From an uncultured Lachnospiraceae bacterium (lineage in GTDB: Bacteria > Bacillota > Clostridia > Lachnospirales > Lachnospiraceae): DNA of 64,000 nt. Below, one piece after another: positions 8,542 through 18,266 of the stretch (its first letter is position 1; each line of letters starts with the position of its first letter). The notes under the pieces are model-generated. The model saw nothing but the letters and a program-made list of their open reading frames with translations, was not told where the DNA came from and did not search any database. Position numbers and translations under genes: made by a program. The stretch is taken from positions 1-64,000 of the forward strand of contig CAJTSH010000020.1 in the NCBI GenBank assembly GCA_910578885.1, read 5' to 3'.

Positions 8542-8542
8542 G

Positions 8543-8962
8543 TTATTCATCCTCCTTTTTCTCATCTGCTTCTTCATGCAGCTGTTCCAATACTTCTTTC
8601 AGCTTCTTTGGAACCGGAAGTCCGATAAGGGCAACATTCTCAATAATGGAAATTCCCTCATTGGATAAGTAAAAGAAAATGACTGCGGTGCGGAGTACAC
8701 TTCCGTTCTGGATGACCTGCGTATCAAGCACATGGCCGATACCTACCAGACAGAAGATTGCCACCTTTTTGCAGATGCCTTTAAAACCAACCTCGCTGGA
8801 TACCTTTTTCTGTACGAATGCTGCCATAAGCCCGGTGGCATAATCGATGACCACGAACATAAGGAGTGCATACAGAAAACCATCCAGTCCTCCAAGAAAC
8901 CAACCCATAAAGCCTCCTATTCCTGCAAATACATACTGCACTGTTGTTACTGCCTGTCTCAT
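8543..8962 (-). CDS. Phage holin (toxin secretion/phage lysis holin family)
   Basis: About 139 residues from the ATG after AAAGGCAGG; a longer upstream frame lacks a site and would overlap the terminator. Hydrophobic segments include VFAGIGGFMGWFLGGLDGFLY and LMFVVIDYATGLMAAF, then FLVG and a C-terminal amphipathic and charged tail rich in K and E, as in the TcdE/holin_4 type. It makes the membrane lesion that releases the adjoining amidase. Stop and next start are adjacent. Confidence 0.88.
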   Translation of the reverse strand: MRQAVTTVQYVFAGIGGFMGWFLGGLDGFLYALLMFVVIDYATGLMAAFVQKKVSSEVGFKGICKKVAIFCLVGIGHVLDTQVIQNGSVLRTAVIFFYLSNEGISIIENVALIGLPVPKKLKEVLEQLHEEADEKKEDE

Positions 8963-8992
8963 AATTGTTACCTGCCTTTCTTTGTTTTTTGG

Positions 8993-9022
8993 TATGAAAA
9001 AAACAGCCCTCAAAAGGCTGTT
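8993..9022 (-). terminator. Terminator between tail and lysis genes
   Basis: AAACAGCC / GGCTGTTT stem with a 6-nt loop, followed on the minus strand by TTTTTTT. It lies between the GH18 gene and the holin, so lysis genes are either read through or separately promoted. Confidence 0.8.
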
Positions 9023-9033
9023 TGATTCCAGAA

Positions 9034-11502
9034 CTATATCTGATTCGGCATACTGTCCCATAACCTCATATCTTCCTGACCAAGACTCCATATTGCAATC
9101 CCTGACACGCCATAGGTGTATGCTGCTTCATTTGCCCAATAGACAATACTGTCCACATCGGAGTAATACATAATAGAAAAACCGTCCGCATCTCCAAGAT
9201 ACATCCTCGAAAGCCAGACATTCAAATCATGTGGTACTACCTTCATTTCATAATCGTTGCCACATTCCAGTGACATTTCATGGGAATGGAAAAAGTCGTA
9301 ATCCATAGAAATATCCTGGCTTCTTGTGCTGATTTCCTCCACATCAGAATTAACACGGAACAATTCAAATTCATTATCCCATGAAATTCCGGTACGAGTA
9401 CATCTTCCAAAAGTAGTCTGCCTTCCGTCTGGGAAGGTAATATCAAAACACTCATAAGGTTCATAATACCATGCATCACCCAGTCGCAAGAGGTCACACA
9501 CCACTCCCTTCTCCGCCATGAATCCCACATATCCGGTTTCTGCAGTAATGGTTGCTGTAAACCTCAGTGTGTAGGCTGCACCGGAATATACCCTTACCTT
9601 ATTTCCTCGTATTCTCATTTCCACGGTATATAGGCTTGGATCACTCCGTAAATCTGCATTTGAGGTCTTACTGAAAGAAGATGCATAACTGCCAAGTTTC
9701 TTACTTCCCTGATACAACTCCACACACTGGGTATCGTAATTTATACAGCAGAAGATGCTTCCAAGAAACACTCCTGCTTTACCGCCTCCCGATGATTTGA
9801 AGGCAAATCTCGCCCTCACATGGATTTCAGAAAATCCGGCATAATCCAGTGCCAGTTTTCCGCTGCCTTCCAGTTGCGAATACTTACGAACACGGTCAGA
9901 ACTTTCATCTTTCCAAATCTTCCACGAACCGTCAAGCACTGTAAAATAGTTGGTAGGGATTTCTGAATAATCACAGAAATCTTCATACCATACAAGCGCA
10001 CTTTCCGGCTTTCTGCGAAGCACCTCTGCAGTTACTTTAAAGGCTCTATCGGGCTGTACCATTTCTCCGGTCACATTCATGAATTTTCTTGGCTTCAATC
10101 CATAGTACACTTCCCCGGCAGTCGCTTTCTGTGAAAAATCCGAACATACCCGAAAGCCATAAAAAACCACTCCAGGCACCCCACCGGACACTGTAATGGT
10201 GTGCTTTCCTGCTGACAAGCTGACTCCACTTTTTAATATCCTCCAGAATTTCTTTCTCCAATATAAGAAATACAGCCTTGATTCCGACAGCATCTGACTG
10301 TCCCCATCAAGACTGATTCCGATGCTATTCTTATCCCATCTTGGATAGACTATCTCGACAGCCACATCATATATTCCTGCTGTTGGTACTTCAAATGTGT
10401 ATTTCAGCACCGCTTCTTCATCCAAAACAGACGCATATTCTTCTCCAATGACTGCATTGCCTGAATAAGAATCTGGCACACCGTTCCTATCAACACTTAT
10501 TGCTCCGAAAGTAACCTTCTGTTGCTTCAGATAAGTTGTGAGATATTTTCTGCCACTATAGGTTTCATGCTTTGTCGGCTCTGCTGTTTCCCTGCTCGTA
10601 TCCCATCCTTCCATAAAGTCATATACATGAAGCAGTCCCCAAGGGACCATATCCGTCCAATCCCAATATGAAAAGAATGGAATAAATGGCTGTGGCGGTG
10701 CATCACCTGTATGATTATATAAGCCCTCCATCCAATATTTCGCAGCATAATAGGTAAGACTTGTTCCCCGATAGGTCGTACCAAGATTCTCCGTAGTATC
10801 GTATATCTGCCATCTCCATCCATATCCGGGAAGCCCCATCATGATTTTGTCCGGGTTCATTGCATTGGCAGCATAACTGTAGATGCCTTCAAGCCAGCTT
10901 CTCGGAGATACCGATCCCGGTGCTGAACCCGCCCAACTCATACCATAACTCATGATTGCTGCTGTGTCGCAGTATGCATCCAAATCGGCATACACGCACC
11001 AATTCTCGCCGCCAACTGAACCGCCAACACTGGTCATACCCGGAAGGCAGATATTTACATGAAGGTTTGCTCCCTTTGCTTTTACAGTAGAGTAAATCCG
11101 TGAGAACAGCGCATTTGCCTTTGTTCGGTTCGCCAACTCCCCTCCACGTTCCAAATCAATATCTATCCCGGAACACCACGGATATTTGTCAATAATTCTC
11201 ACGATTTCTGAAATGAACGTATCCTGTGCACCATTCGTATTCTCCCTGAGTGCTGTAAAAATAGATGCAGTACCATGATTCATAATGGTCAGAAGCCATT
11301 TAATATGTGGCCATTTCTTTACATAAGGAAGGATGGTGTTGACCGCAGTTCCCGTCTCGCTGATTGTTCCATCTGCTGAAACTTCAAAGGTAAAAATACC
11401 AACATGAGACAGCTTATTTCCTTTTTCTCTTAACACCTGATGCATTCTCGTATTTCCCATGAATGTCCATGCCATGACATTTCGGTTACTTGCCCTTCTC
11501 AC
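9034..11502 (-). CDS. Baseplate/tail-tip protein with a glycosyl hydrolase family 18 fold split by an insertion
   Basis: 822 residues, GTG start 8 bases after GGAGG and overlapping the previous stop. The first 300 residues are a GH18 barrel with the catalytic motif DIDLE (D114, D116, E118) and later MMGLPGYGWRWQIYD. The barrel's last strand (GVSGIAIWSLGQEDMRLW) appears only at the C-terminus. The roughly 450 residues between contain beta-sandwich, carbohydrate-binding-like segments. Family 18 enzymes cleave GlcNAc polymers. Here the likely substrate is host cell wall glycan or surface sugar during adsorption. It is the last tail gene before lysis. Confidence 0.85.
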   Translation of the reverse strand: MRRASNRNVMAWTFMGNTRMHQVLREKGNKLSHVGIFTFEVSADGTISETGTAVNTILPYVKKWPHIKWLLTIMNHGTASIFTALRENTNGAQDTFISEIVRIIDKYPWCSGIDIDLERGGELANRTKANALFSRIYSTVKAKGANLHVNICLPGMTSVGGSVGGENWCVYADLDAYCDTAAIMSYGMSWAGSAPGSVSPRSWLEGIYSYAANAMNPDKIMMGLPGYGWRWQIYDTTENLGTTYRGTSLTYYAAKYWMEGLYNHTGDAPPQPFIPFFSYWDWTDMVPWGLLHVYDFMEGWDTSRETAEPTKHETYSGRKYLTTYLKQQKVTFGAISVDRNGVPDSYSGNAVIGEEYASVLDEEAVLKYTFEVPTAGIYDVAVEIVYPRWDKNSIGISLDGDSQMLSESRLYFLYWRKKFWRILKSGVSLSAGKHTITVSGGVPGVVFYGFRVCSDFSQKATAGEVYYGLKPRKFMNVTGEMVQPDRAFKVTAEVLRRKPESALVWYEDFCDYSEIPTNYFTVLDGSWKIWKDESSDRVRKYSQLEGSGKLALDYAGFSEIHVRARFAFKSSGGGKAGVFLGSIFCCINYDTQCVELYQGSKKLGSYASSFSKTSNADLRSDPSLYTVEMRIRGNKVRVYSGAAYTLRFTATITAETGYVGFMAEKGVVCDLLRLGDAWYYEPYECFDITFPDGRQTTFGRCTRTGISWDNEFELFRVNSDVEEISTRSQDISMDYDFFHSHEMSLECGNDYEMKVVPHDLNVWLSRMYLGDADGFSIMYYSDVDSIVYWANEAAYTYGVSGIAIWSLGQEDMRLWDSMPNQI

Positions 11503-12080
11503 ATCCGTTTTCCTCCAATCCCGTATGCCATCTCCTGAAAAGACATGCGCACAAGTGCTGACTTCCTGTCCTTTACTTTAATCTGGTGTTTACTGTCCCC
11601 TGCTGCCGAATAAGAATAAAATCCATCAGTCCTAATCCTGCTTCCATTCCTTGTTGCCACCCTTGCATCAGCATTAATTTCAACAATATCATCTTCCAAA
11701 AAAACGCTCTGCAGAGTCAGCTTGTGGCTTCCGTAATTATGAGCCACACTCATGTCTCCTGCTGCCATCGTATCTTTTGGAATGATGTGATAATTCAGTC
11801 CGGCTGATACTTCTCCGTCATTAGTGATCACTGCTGTAACACCGGAACGGACAATCCCATTAAAAAAGCGGACAGGTGTTATCTCCCCATCCACACGATT
11901 TTTCTGCAAAAGTTCCAGATTATTTACCACATACCCGGTCAGCCATTTACCTTCCTGAAACATGATATCTGTTATATAAAAGGTTCCGGTACAATTCTCT
12001 AAAATTACATTTACAGTAGCCTTTGCCACCTTCTTTTCTTCATGTGTATTGATTGTTCCGGCAAATCGAATAAACTCCAT
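11499..12080 (-). CDS. Small tail/baseplate protein, longer of a paralogous pair
   Basis: About 193 residues starting MEFIRFAG, 7 bases after AGGAGG. The first 55 residues align with the whole of the next small gene upstream: AKATVNVILENCTGTFYITD versus LTVRVVVQDCTGTVRFTD. The C-terminal part adds a beta-rich region (HKLTLQSVFLEDDIVEINAD) of unknown role. It sits between the tail endopeptidase and the GH18 protein and so is probably a baseplate component. Confidence 0.7.
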   Translation of the reverse strand: MEFIRFAGTINTHEEKKVAKATVNVILENCTGTFYITDIMFQEGKWLTGYVVNNLELLQKNRVDGEITPVRFFNGIVRSGVTAVITNDGEVSAGLNYHIIPKDTMAAGDMSVAHNYGSHKLTLQSVFLEDDIVEINADARVATRNGSRIRTDGFYSYSAAGDSKHQIKVKDRKSALVRMSFQEMAYGIGGKRM

Positions 12081-12082
12081 CC

Positions 12083-12283
12083 TCACACCTCCTGTGCATC
12101 AAAGGTGTACCTCTGCTCTGACACATGGGAAACCCATGCAGTTGCTACCGAACCGCCCTGCAGCATAACATCCGTAAAACGCACGGTTCCTGTACAGTCC
12201 TGCACCACTACCCTTACCGTCAGTTTTTTCACTTTTTCTATTCCGGTAACACTGACCGCTCCTGCCGACCTCGTAAAATACAT
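12083..12283 (-). CDS. Small tail/baseplate protein, shorter of a paralogous pair
   Basis: 66 residues starting MYFTRSAG behind AGGAGG. It matches the N-terminal third of the downstream gene closely enough to be a duplicate (shared M-x-F-x-R-x-A-G start and a DCTG / NCTG core). Compact beta-rich protein, no known domain. The stop overlaps the next gene's upstream region, so the two are co-translated. Confidence 0.7.
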   Translation of the reverse strand: MYFTRSAGAVSVTGIEKVKKLTVRVVVQDCTGTVRFTDVMLQGGSVATAWVSHVSEQRYTFDAQEV

Positions 12284-12295
12284 GGCGCATTCCTC

Positions 12296-14839
12296 CTAAT
12301 ACAACTCTACAAATCTTGTTTCTTCCGAACCATCCTCATATTCAATGATAAGTTCAATGCCAACCCTTCCATTTGCTCCCTTTTTCAGATTCTCGGTTGC
12401 GATGCTTGCCGATACTGTGTAGCTGCTTCTGGTAGCCGGATATACTTCCTGCGACAGTGTTTTTGTGGTATTCAACGCTCCCACACACTTAAAACTTGCA
12501 TTGCCGGAAGCACCGTTCTCTCCGTCTACATCAAAACCGGAATTTTGCCAATAGCTGAATCCGTCATCTGCTCTGGAATTCAACAAATGGTTGTTTACCA
12601 CCAAATCCTTCATTTCCTGTCTGTCCAGCAAATCTGATGAGGAGAGGGTATCTGCTGCCTTCTCCCATGAAGCAGAAGAATCACCCAGTTCCTTTAATTT
12701 GGTGGAAAGCTCAATAACTGTCTTCCAAGGCTCCTGCACATTATAGTCCATGCGGATAATTCTGGTACTGATTCGGATTCCCAAGTCTTTGTCATCCACA
12801 GTTACCACATCACCAATACCAAAACTCTCATGCTCCCATCCTGTTAACACCGATAGATCCATTACCTGTATGACATAAGAAATGCTCGGTTTTGAATAAT
12901 CAGCCAGTCTCATTTCGGTATATTCAAGCATCTGATAGGGATTCGTAAAAGAAGAACAATCCAGAGTAGATACTCTGATTTCGGATGAATATTCGGTATT
13001 CTCCACATATTCCTTTCCGTTATTGATACTTGCAAAGGTCATACCATCCGCACCGTAGGCATAAAGCCTTGTCACAAGGCTTCGGGTGTCTACAACTCTC
13101 TGTATGGATTTCATGTTTTTGCGGTAAGCAAACACAGCACCGCTGTTGCTGCCTGACTGTGTCAGCAGGCTGACCTGTTTATTTACATTGTCAAACTCCA
13201 AATCACCGCCATAAATGGACTGAATGGTACGAAGCATGGAAAGGGCATTTTTATCCGTGGACTGCCAGGAACGTTTCGTTGATACCGTTATTTTCCCAAC
13301 ACTCCATCCGGTTCCCTGCAGTGCATAAGCCATCGGCTTTTCTGCTGTTTCCGCTTCATATATCTGTTCACTTTTCTTTTCAGAATACGCAAGGTCATAA
13401 AACGCAGCTTCCGCATAAATGCTCGTTACCGTCTTTCCGTCCTCACCTTTATCATCCGTGACTGTTCGGATACGATAAATATCCTTAGTAATCTGCAGTT
13501 TCTTTTCATTATCAAGATATGACCGCTTCCCATCTTTGAATGGAATGGAAAATTCCAAATAGTCAGAACCATTCAATTCACTCGTAACAATAATGTCATA
13601 AGCATTTTCCAATACTGCTTCCCTGATACCGCTGTCACTTAACACCACCGGCCTTGCATATCCCAATTTAGAATAGGGAGCCTTTGGTGTTTCATATATC
13701 TGAATTGCACTCAGTTCCGGTGTCATAGAGGTATCTGTTGTAGAAAGCGTCATCTGTATCTGAATATATCTTAAATTTGGAGATTGTATCACTCCATCCG
13801 TTCCGACCGCTTCCCAATCTGAAAAAGATGCTTCTTCCAAAGAATCCGATGTTCTTGTCCTAACTTCCGAAATAGAAGTAATTCCTGCATCCACTGTACC
13901 TACAAGCTGTATCTTTCCCGCTCCGGCAAGACCACCTTCCCCAAGGTCTAAAATCCTTGTATAAAGAACACCGCTTTCTGCATATACTCCATCCGTCTGC
14001 TTTAAGGTTACACTTCCCGGATTTGATATGGCATCCACAGACGAGTCCACATCTGCACCATTTGCCAATAAGCCGGAAAGAAAGTGTGCTTCCAAATCAG
14101 CAATCGTCAGATCAGAATCCGTTTCGTAAAACCAGTCATCAAATCCTCCGGCAAAGTAGTAACTATCTGCATACATTCCCATGACGATATCTGCAGTACA
14201 GGAAGGGTTCAGTTCCCCGGTAAAAGAACGGATTTCTGTCTGAAACACATCCCCTGTGCTTCTGTCACAAACAAGGCTCTGTACGGTCTTTTTCTCCAAA
14301 TCAATGACCGTTCCAATAAAATACGCACCATTATTTTTAAGCACCACTCCCATCGGCTCCGGTTCAATGACATCATGAATCAACGTACCGGAAGAATCAT
14401 AAAGCATATTTCGCAATCTTCCTGAACGAAGGGAAATATAAAACAGAGGATTGCCTGGACCGCTTCTGGTACTGAAAATAGGTACAAATGTTGTCCCTAC
14501 CGAATAAGTAGTCGGGTATATCCACCCTCCTGCCACTAACCTCTTTCCTAATGCTGTAAAAAAATCTCCCGTATTCGTTGCCCTAAGATGTGTTTTTTCC
14601 GTTGCCGGGTTTACTGTATTGAATCGAAAATATTTTCCCAGTTTTCCGTCACGGGTCGATGCTGTCGTTCCCGACCAGCCATTGATAGTAAAATTCCTCG
14701 CATAACCGGATGAATCGTGCAGAATTACATCATCACTGCTCGGTGAATCATTCATCTTCCACTGTGCCTGTGTATTGACTGTCTTACGAAATTCTCCCGT
14801 GAAATCCTCGGTTGCATTTACAAGCAGTTTTAATCCCAT
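12296..14839 (-). CDS. Tail-associated protein with LamG-like and prophage tail endopeptidase domains (Tal)
   Basis: About 847 residues, starting at the ATG of a TAATG overlap with the Dit gene. An N-terminal laminin-G-like concanavalin fold (about 20-260: WKMNDSPSSDDVILHDSSGY, WIYPTTY, GGFDDWFYETDSDL) is followed by a region with YIQIQMTLSTTD. Then comes the prophage endopeptidase-tail core (LEFSIPFKDG, RSLVTRLYAYGADG, GIGDVVTVDDKDLGI) and a C-terminal carbohydrate-binding-like module. It forms the tail tip; placing the LamG module at the N-terminus is unusual and suggests glycan recognition. Confidence 0.85.
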   Translation of the reverse strand: MGLKLLVNATEDFTGEFRKTVNTQAQWKMNDSPSSDDVILHDSSGYARNFTINGWSGTTASTRDGKLGKYFRFNTVNPATEKTHLRATNTGDFFTALGKRLVAGGWIYPTTYSVGTTFVPIFSTRSGPGNPLFYISLRSGRLRNMLYDSSGTLIHDVIEPEPMGVVLKNNGAYFIGTVIDLEKKTVQSLVCDRSTGDVFQTEIRSFTGELNPSCTADIVMGMYADSYYFAGGFDDWFYETDSDLTIADLEAHFLSGLLANGADVDSSVDAISNPGSVTLKQTDGVYAESGVLYTRILDLGEGGLAGAGKIQLVGTVDAGITSISEVRTRTSDSLEEASFSDWEAVGTDGVIQSPNLRYIQIQMTLSTTDTSMTPELSAIQIYETPKAPYSKLGYARPVVLSDSGIREAVLENAYDIIVTSELNGSDYLEFSIPFKDGKRSYLDNEKKLQITKDIYRIRTVTDDKGEDGKTVTSIYAEAAFYDLAYSEKKSEQIYEAETAEKPMAYALQGTGWSVGKITVSTKRSWQSTDKNALSMLRTIQSIYGGDLEFDNVNKQVSLLTQSGSNSGAVFAYRKNMKSIQRVVDTRSLVTRLYAYGADGMTFASINNGKEYVENTEYSSEIRVSTLDCSSFTNPYQMLEYTEMRLADYSKPSISYVIQVMDLSVLTGWEHESFGIGDVVTVDDKDLGIRISTRIIRMDYNVQEPWKTVIELSTKLKELGDSSASWEKAADTLSSSDLLDRQEMKDLVVNNHLLNSRADDGFSYWQNSGFDVDGENGASGNASFKCVGALNTTKTLSQEVYPATRSSYTVSASIATENLKKGANGRVGIELIIEYEDGSEETRFVELY

Positions 14840-15612
14840 TACACCCACCTGCTCCTTCCCTGTATCGTAAGTCCCGTAAAGGTTGCACCACTTACAGAAA
14901 CCAGAACCTCATTACCGCCAGGATTCAGTTCCGGGAACACCAACTCGTCAAGCTGTGAAAGAGCATTCCTCAAGGTTTCCCCGGTATTGGAATCCACAAC
15001 TTTAGCCGTCAGCTTTGCCGTATCAAGCACAAAGGTTTCTCCTTCCGCAAGTTTTCCTTTCACCTGAACCAACTCTCCATTTACCTCGATATCCACATAA
15101 GAAGAAGTGCTGTCCATAATTGCATTTAACTCAAAAATCGGTTCAGATATGAGGTTTCCCTTCTGCCTGTTCACAGTGGTCTTGCCCTCTGCTACAATAG
15201 AAAACACCTCATCCTCCACGGCATAACCAAATGGATCAGGACAGATAAATTCTAAAGAAAACGTACCTGCTGTCCGTGATACCCTTTCCATGCTGATTTC
15301 CGTATTCAGTCTCGCCATAAAATATCTGTCCGGATATTCATCAAAAATCAATGGCTGAACCCCTCTATACGGATTCAGCCACCCATTAATTTCATCTATT
15401 CTATGTACCAGAGCAGAAAAGTCCTGCTCCGGGAACACGGAACATTCCACCGAAATGATACGCTCGGAATACTCCATTCCAAAATCCAGTATCCCTGACC
15501 TTCCCGGTATGCTTTCCGTATTATTTCTGAAAGCCGGAAGCATGGGATATCCCGTAATTCTTGCTTTCAGCTTTTTTTCCTTTGAATGAATCCCCTGAAA
15601 TGAAAATCCCAT
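14839..15612 (-). CDS. Distal tail protein (Dit, phage tail family)
   Basis: 257 residues. The layout matches SPP1 gp19.1-type distal tail proteins: MGFSFQGIHSKEKKLK start, then INGWLNPYRGVQPLIFDEYP and FICPDPFGYA, which are hallmarks of the family. It forms the hexameric ring connecting the tail tube to the tip. It follows the tape measure gene and overlaps the tail-tip gene start, as usual in siphophages. Confidence 0.88.
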   Translation of the reverse strand: MGFSFQGIHSKEKKLKARITGYPMLPAFRNNTESIPGRSGILDFGMEYSERIISVECSVFPEQDFSALVHRIDEINGWLNPYRGVQPLIFDEYPDRYFMARLNTEISMERVSRTAGTFSLEFICPDPFGYAVEDEVFSIVAEGKTTVNRQKGNLISEPIFELNAIMDSTSSYVDIEVNGELVQVKGKLAEGETFVLDTAKLTAKVVDSNTGETLRNALSQLDELVFPELNPGGNEVLVSVSGATFTGLTIQGRSRWV

Positions 15613-15626
15613 GCTTCTCCTCCTTC

Positions 15627-18254
15627 TTAGGTGATTGGTATAATTCCCTGTGCCCTCGTTCCTGACTGCATCAGGTTATACAGTCCCTGTGATACCTTTC
15701 TGATATCATCCTCACTTCGTACTACCATCTGTGCCACACTCACAAGCGGGCCGGTATAAGTAATCACCGTTCCCCCACTTCCCGAACCGGAAGTCTGTGT
15801 ATTTGCTCCTACCCTCGCATCTACATCAAAGTCTGTAGGAATGGCATTGTTAATATCTTTTGACACCTTATCCATTTCATCCGTGAAGCCCTCGCCAAGA
15901 CCTTTGGCCATGTTGTCACCAATTTCGGCAAATACACGGGATGGTGAATGGATACCGAGCAGGCTCTTGATACCGCCAACGATATCCCCAACAAAACCGG
16001 AAATCTTGTTCTTTACCCACGAAATCATGGAAGAAACACCACTCCAAAGTCCTGTCACGATATTCTTTCCGACACTCACAATAGAGGTCGCAGCTTTTCC
16101 AATACCGGAAATAATGGCTGTCACGATTTGAGGTAAACTTGCCACCAACTGTGGTATCGCCTTAACCAATCCAACCGCCAGCTGAACCACCAATTTAACA
16201 CCCATCTCAATAATCTTAGGCAGATTTGTGGTTATGAAATTGATGATGGACGAAATAATCTGAGGCAAAGCAGCCACCAATTTCGGCAGTGCATTCAGAA
16301 GTCCCTGGGCTAATCCGGTAATGATAGAAAAAGCGGCATCCAGAATTTTATCCATGTTGTTTAGCAAAGTGGTGCATATTAAAACCACCGCATCAACTAT
16401 AGTTGGAATCAGCTGTGGCAGTGCCTCTCCGATTCCGGTTGCCAGTGTGACAATCATCTGAATCGCAGCCTCGACCAACTGTGGCAGATTCGCAAGAATT
16501 CCGTTGACTAATGTCAGTACCAACTGCAAAGCTCCCTCGGTTATCTGAGGAAGGGCGGCTATCAGTGAATTCAGAATGGTCAGTACAATATTAGTCGCAG
16601 ACTCAATCAAAATCGGCAGATTTTCCAGAATCGCACCTCCGATAGAGGTCACGATATTAAGTCCTAACTCAAGGAACATCGGCATCTGCTCTGTGATAAT
16701 GGCTGCCACGTCTCCTATGGCTGTTCCGATTGCCACACTTATCTGACTGAAATCTCCGTTTGCTTCATTGATTGCATTTCCCAGTGTGGAAAATACATCC
16801 GTTATTCCTGCGGACATCTGGCTTACCGTTGGAAGGAACACACCCTCGATGGAGCGTTTCGTTCCCTCCAATGCAGAATCCAAATCCGCATATTTTATTT
16901 CATTGATTTGCGACAGGGCATCATAGCTTGCAGCCGCCCCATCTTTCATCCCGGCAAGCACGGGAAGTACATTTGCCTGTAAATCTTCAAACTGTGTGCC
17001 GAACAGATTAACCGCAGCCGTGTTCTTTGCAATCGGGTCATCCATATTATTTAAGGCATTCACAACTTCGAAGAAGGCCTCCTCGGCACTCTCTCCTCCG
17101 GCAGCAAACCGTTTCGTCATTTCATCTGCATTCATCCCAAGTGCCTGAAATGCTTCTATAGTTGTATTGCTTCCGTCCTTTGCCCTTAAGTTAAATTCCT
17201 TAACGGCATCACCGACTTTATCAATGGAGAAAACACCTGCTTCTGCACCATTGATAAGTCCGGTAACAAACTGATCCGCTGACAATCCCAATGCGGAATA
17301 CTGTGCGGAATATTCATTTAAGGTGTCGAGCAAATCCCCATTCTGGTCTGCACCGTTCTGTGCGCCGACTGCAATGATGTTATATGCTTCCTCTGCCGCC
17401 ACACCAAAGTTCTTCATCAGTGCATTGGCGGCACGGGCCGATTCCTGAAGATCATATCCGAAGGTATCACGTAAAGCAAAACCGGACTCTGTGGCTTTCT
17501 GTAACTCATCCCCCACAAGTCCGGTTGTTTTCTGTACAACGGATAAACCCTCTGCTACATCCTCAAGGCTGTCACCGAAATTATTGGTATAGACCTTCTG
17601 TGCGATTGCACCAAGTTCTTCCAATTCCGTGCCTGTTGCTCCCGTGGATGCGGATATCTGATTGACCGCTTTGTTATATTCATCACCCAGTTTTACCAGT
17701 TCCACACTTGCTGCCACCACGGCAGCACCAATAGCAGCTGCCGCTGCTGCGATAGCCGTGCCGACTCCTGTGACAACAGAACCGACCTTTTCGAACTTAC
17801 CAGATGAATCCTCTGCCACATCTCCGCTGTCTGAAAGTGATTCTGCAAAATCCTCCGTCTGTTCTTCTGCTTCCTCCATCTCCTGTCCCAGTCTGTCAAT
17901 GGCATCCTCATTAGCTTTCAATTCAGACTCCATTTTATTCAAATCAGCCTGTGCATTGTTCAGCTGTATCTGCCAGCTTCTGGTTCGGCTGTCCGCTTCC
18001 CCAAAAGAAGATGAAGCATTCTCAAGTGCCGCCTGTAACGTCTGCACCTTATTTTTCTGTGCTTCTATCTCCTTTGTCAGCACACCGTTTCTTGCACTTA
18101 AGGACTGGATGGATTTATCGTTTTTATCAAATTGCGATGTGACAAGATTCATTTCTGAACCAAGCACCTTGAAAGCGGAGTTGATTTCCTTTAGGGCATT
18201 TTTAAACTCCTTCTCGCCCTCAACTCCCATCTTGACACCGAAACTCTCAGCCAT
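15627..18254 (-). CDS. Tail tape measure protein (TP901 type)
   Basis: 875 residues. An N-terminal coiled coil (about 20-150) and the TP901 core with EEAYNIIAVGAQNGADQNGD are followed by a long hydrophobic repeat region (about 500-740) with recurring LPQ(L/I)(V/I) units. The C-terminus carries the SPSRVFAEIGDNMAKGLGEG motif. It sets tail length and is ejected with the DNA. Length predicts a tail of roughly 130 nm by the usual 1.5 angstrom per residue rule. AAGGAGGT precedes the start. Confidence 0.93.
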   Translation of the reverse strand: MAESFGVKMGVEGEKEFKNALKEINSAFKVLGSEMNLVTSQFDKNDKSIQSLSARNGVLTKEIEAQKNKVQTLQAALENASSSFGEADSRTRSWQIQLNNAQADLNKMESELKANEDAIDRLGQEMEEAEEQTEDFAESLSDSGDVAEDSSGKFEKVGSVVTGVGTAIAAAAAAIGAAVVAASVELVKLGDEYNKAVNQISASTGATGTELEELGAIAQKVYTNNFGDSLEDVAEGLSVVQKTTGLVGDELQKATESGFALRDTFGYDLQESARAANALMKNFGVAAEEAYNIIAVGAQNGADQNGDLLDTLNEYSAQYSALGLSADQFVTGLINGAEAGVFSIDKVGDAVKEFNLRAKDGSNTTIEAFQALGMNADEMTKRFAAGGESAEEAFFEVVNALNNMDDPIAKNTAAVNLFGTQFEDLQANVLPVLAGMKDGAAASYDALSQINEIKYADLDSALEGTKRSIEGVFLPTVSQMSAGITDVFSTLGNAINEANGDFSQISVAIGTAIGDVAAIITEQMPMFLELGLNIVTSIGGAILENLPILIESATNIVLTILNSLIAALPQITEGALQLVLTLVNGILANLPQLVEAAIQMIVTLATGIGEALPQLIPTIVDAVVLICTTLLNNMDKILDAAFSIITGLAQGLLNALPKLVAALPQIISSIINFITTNLPKIIEMGVKLVVQLAVGLVKAIPQLVASLPQIVTAIISGIGKAATSIVSVGKNIVTGLWSGVSSMISWVKNKISGFVGDIVGGIKSLLGIHSPSRVFAEIGDNMAKGLGEGFTDEMDKVSKDINNAIPTDFDVDARVGANTQTSGSGSGGTVITYTGPLVSVAQMVVRSEDDIRKVSQGLYNLMQSGTRAQGIIPIT

Positions 18255-18266
18255 CCAAACACCTCC

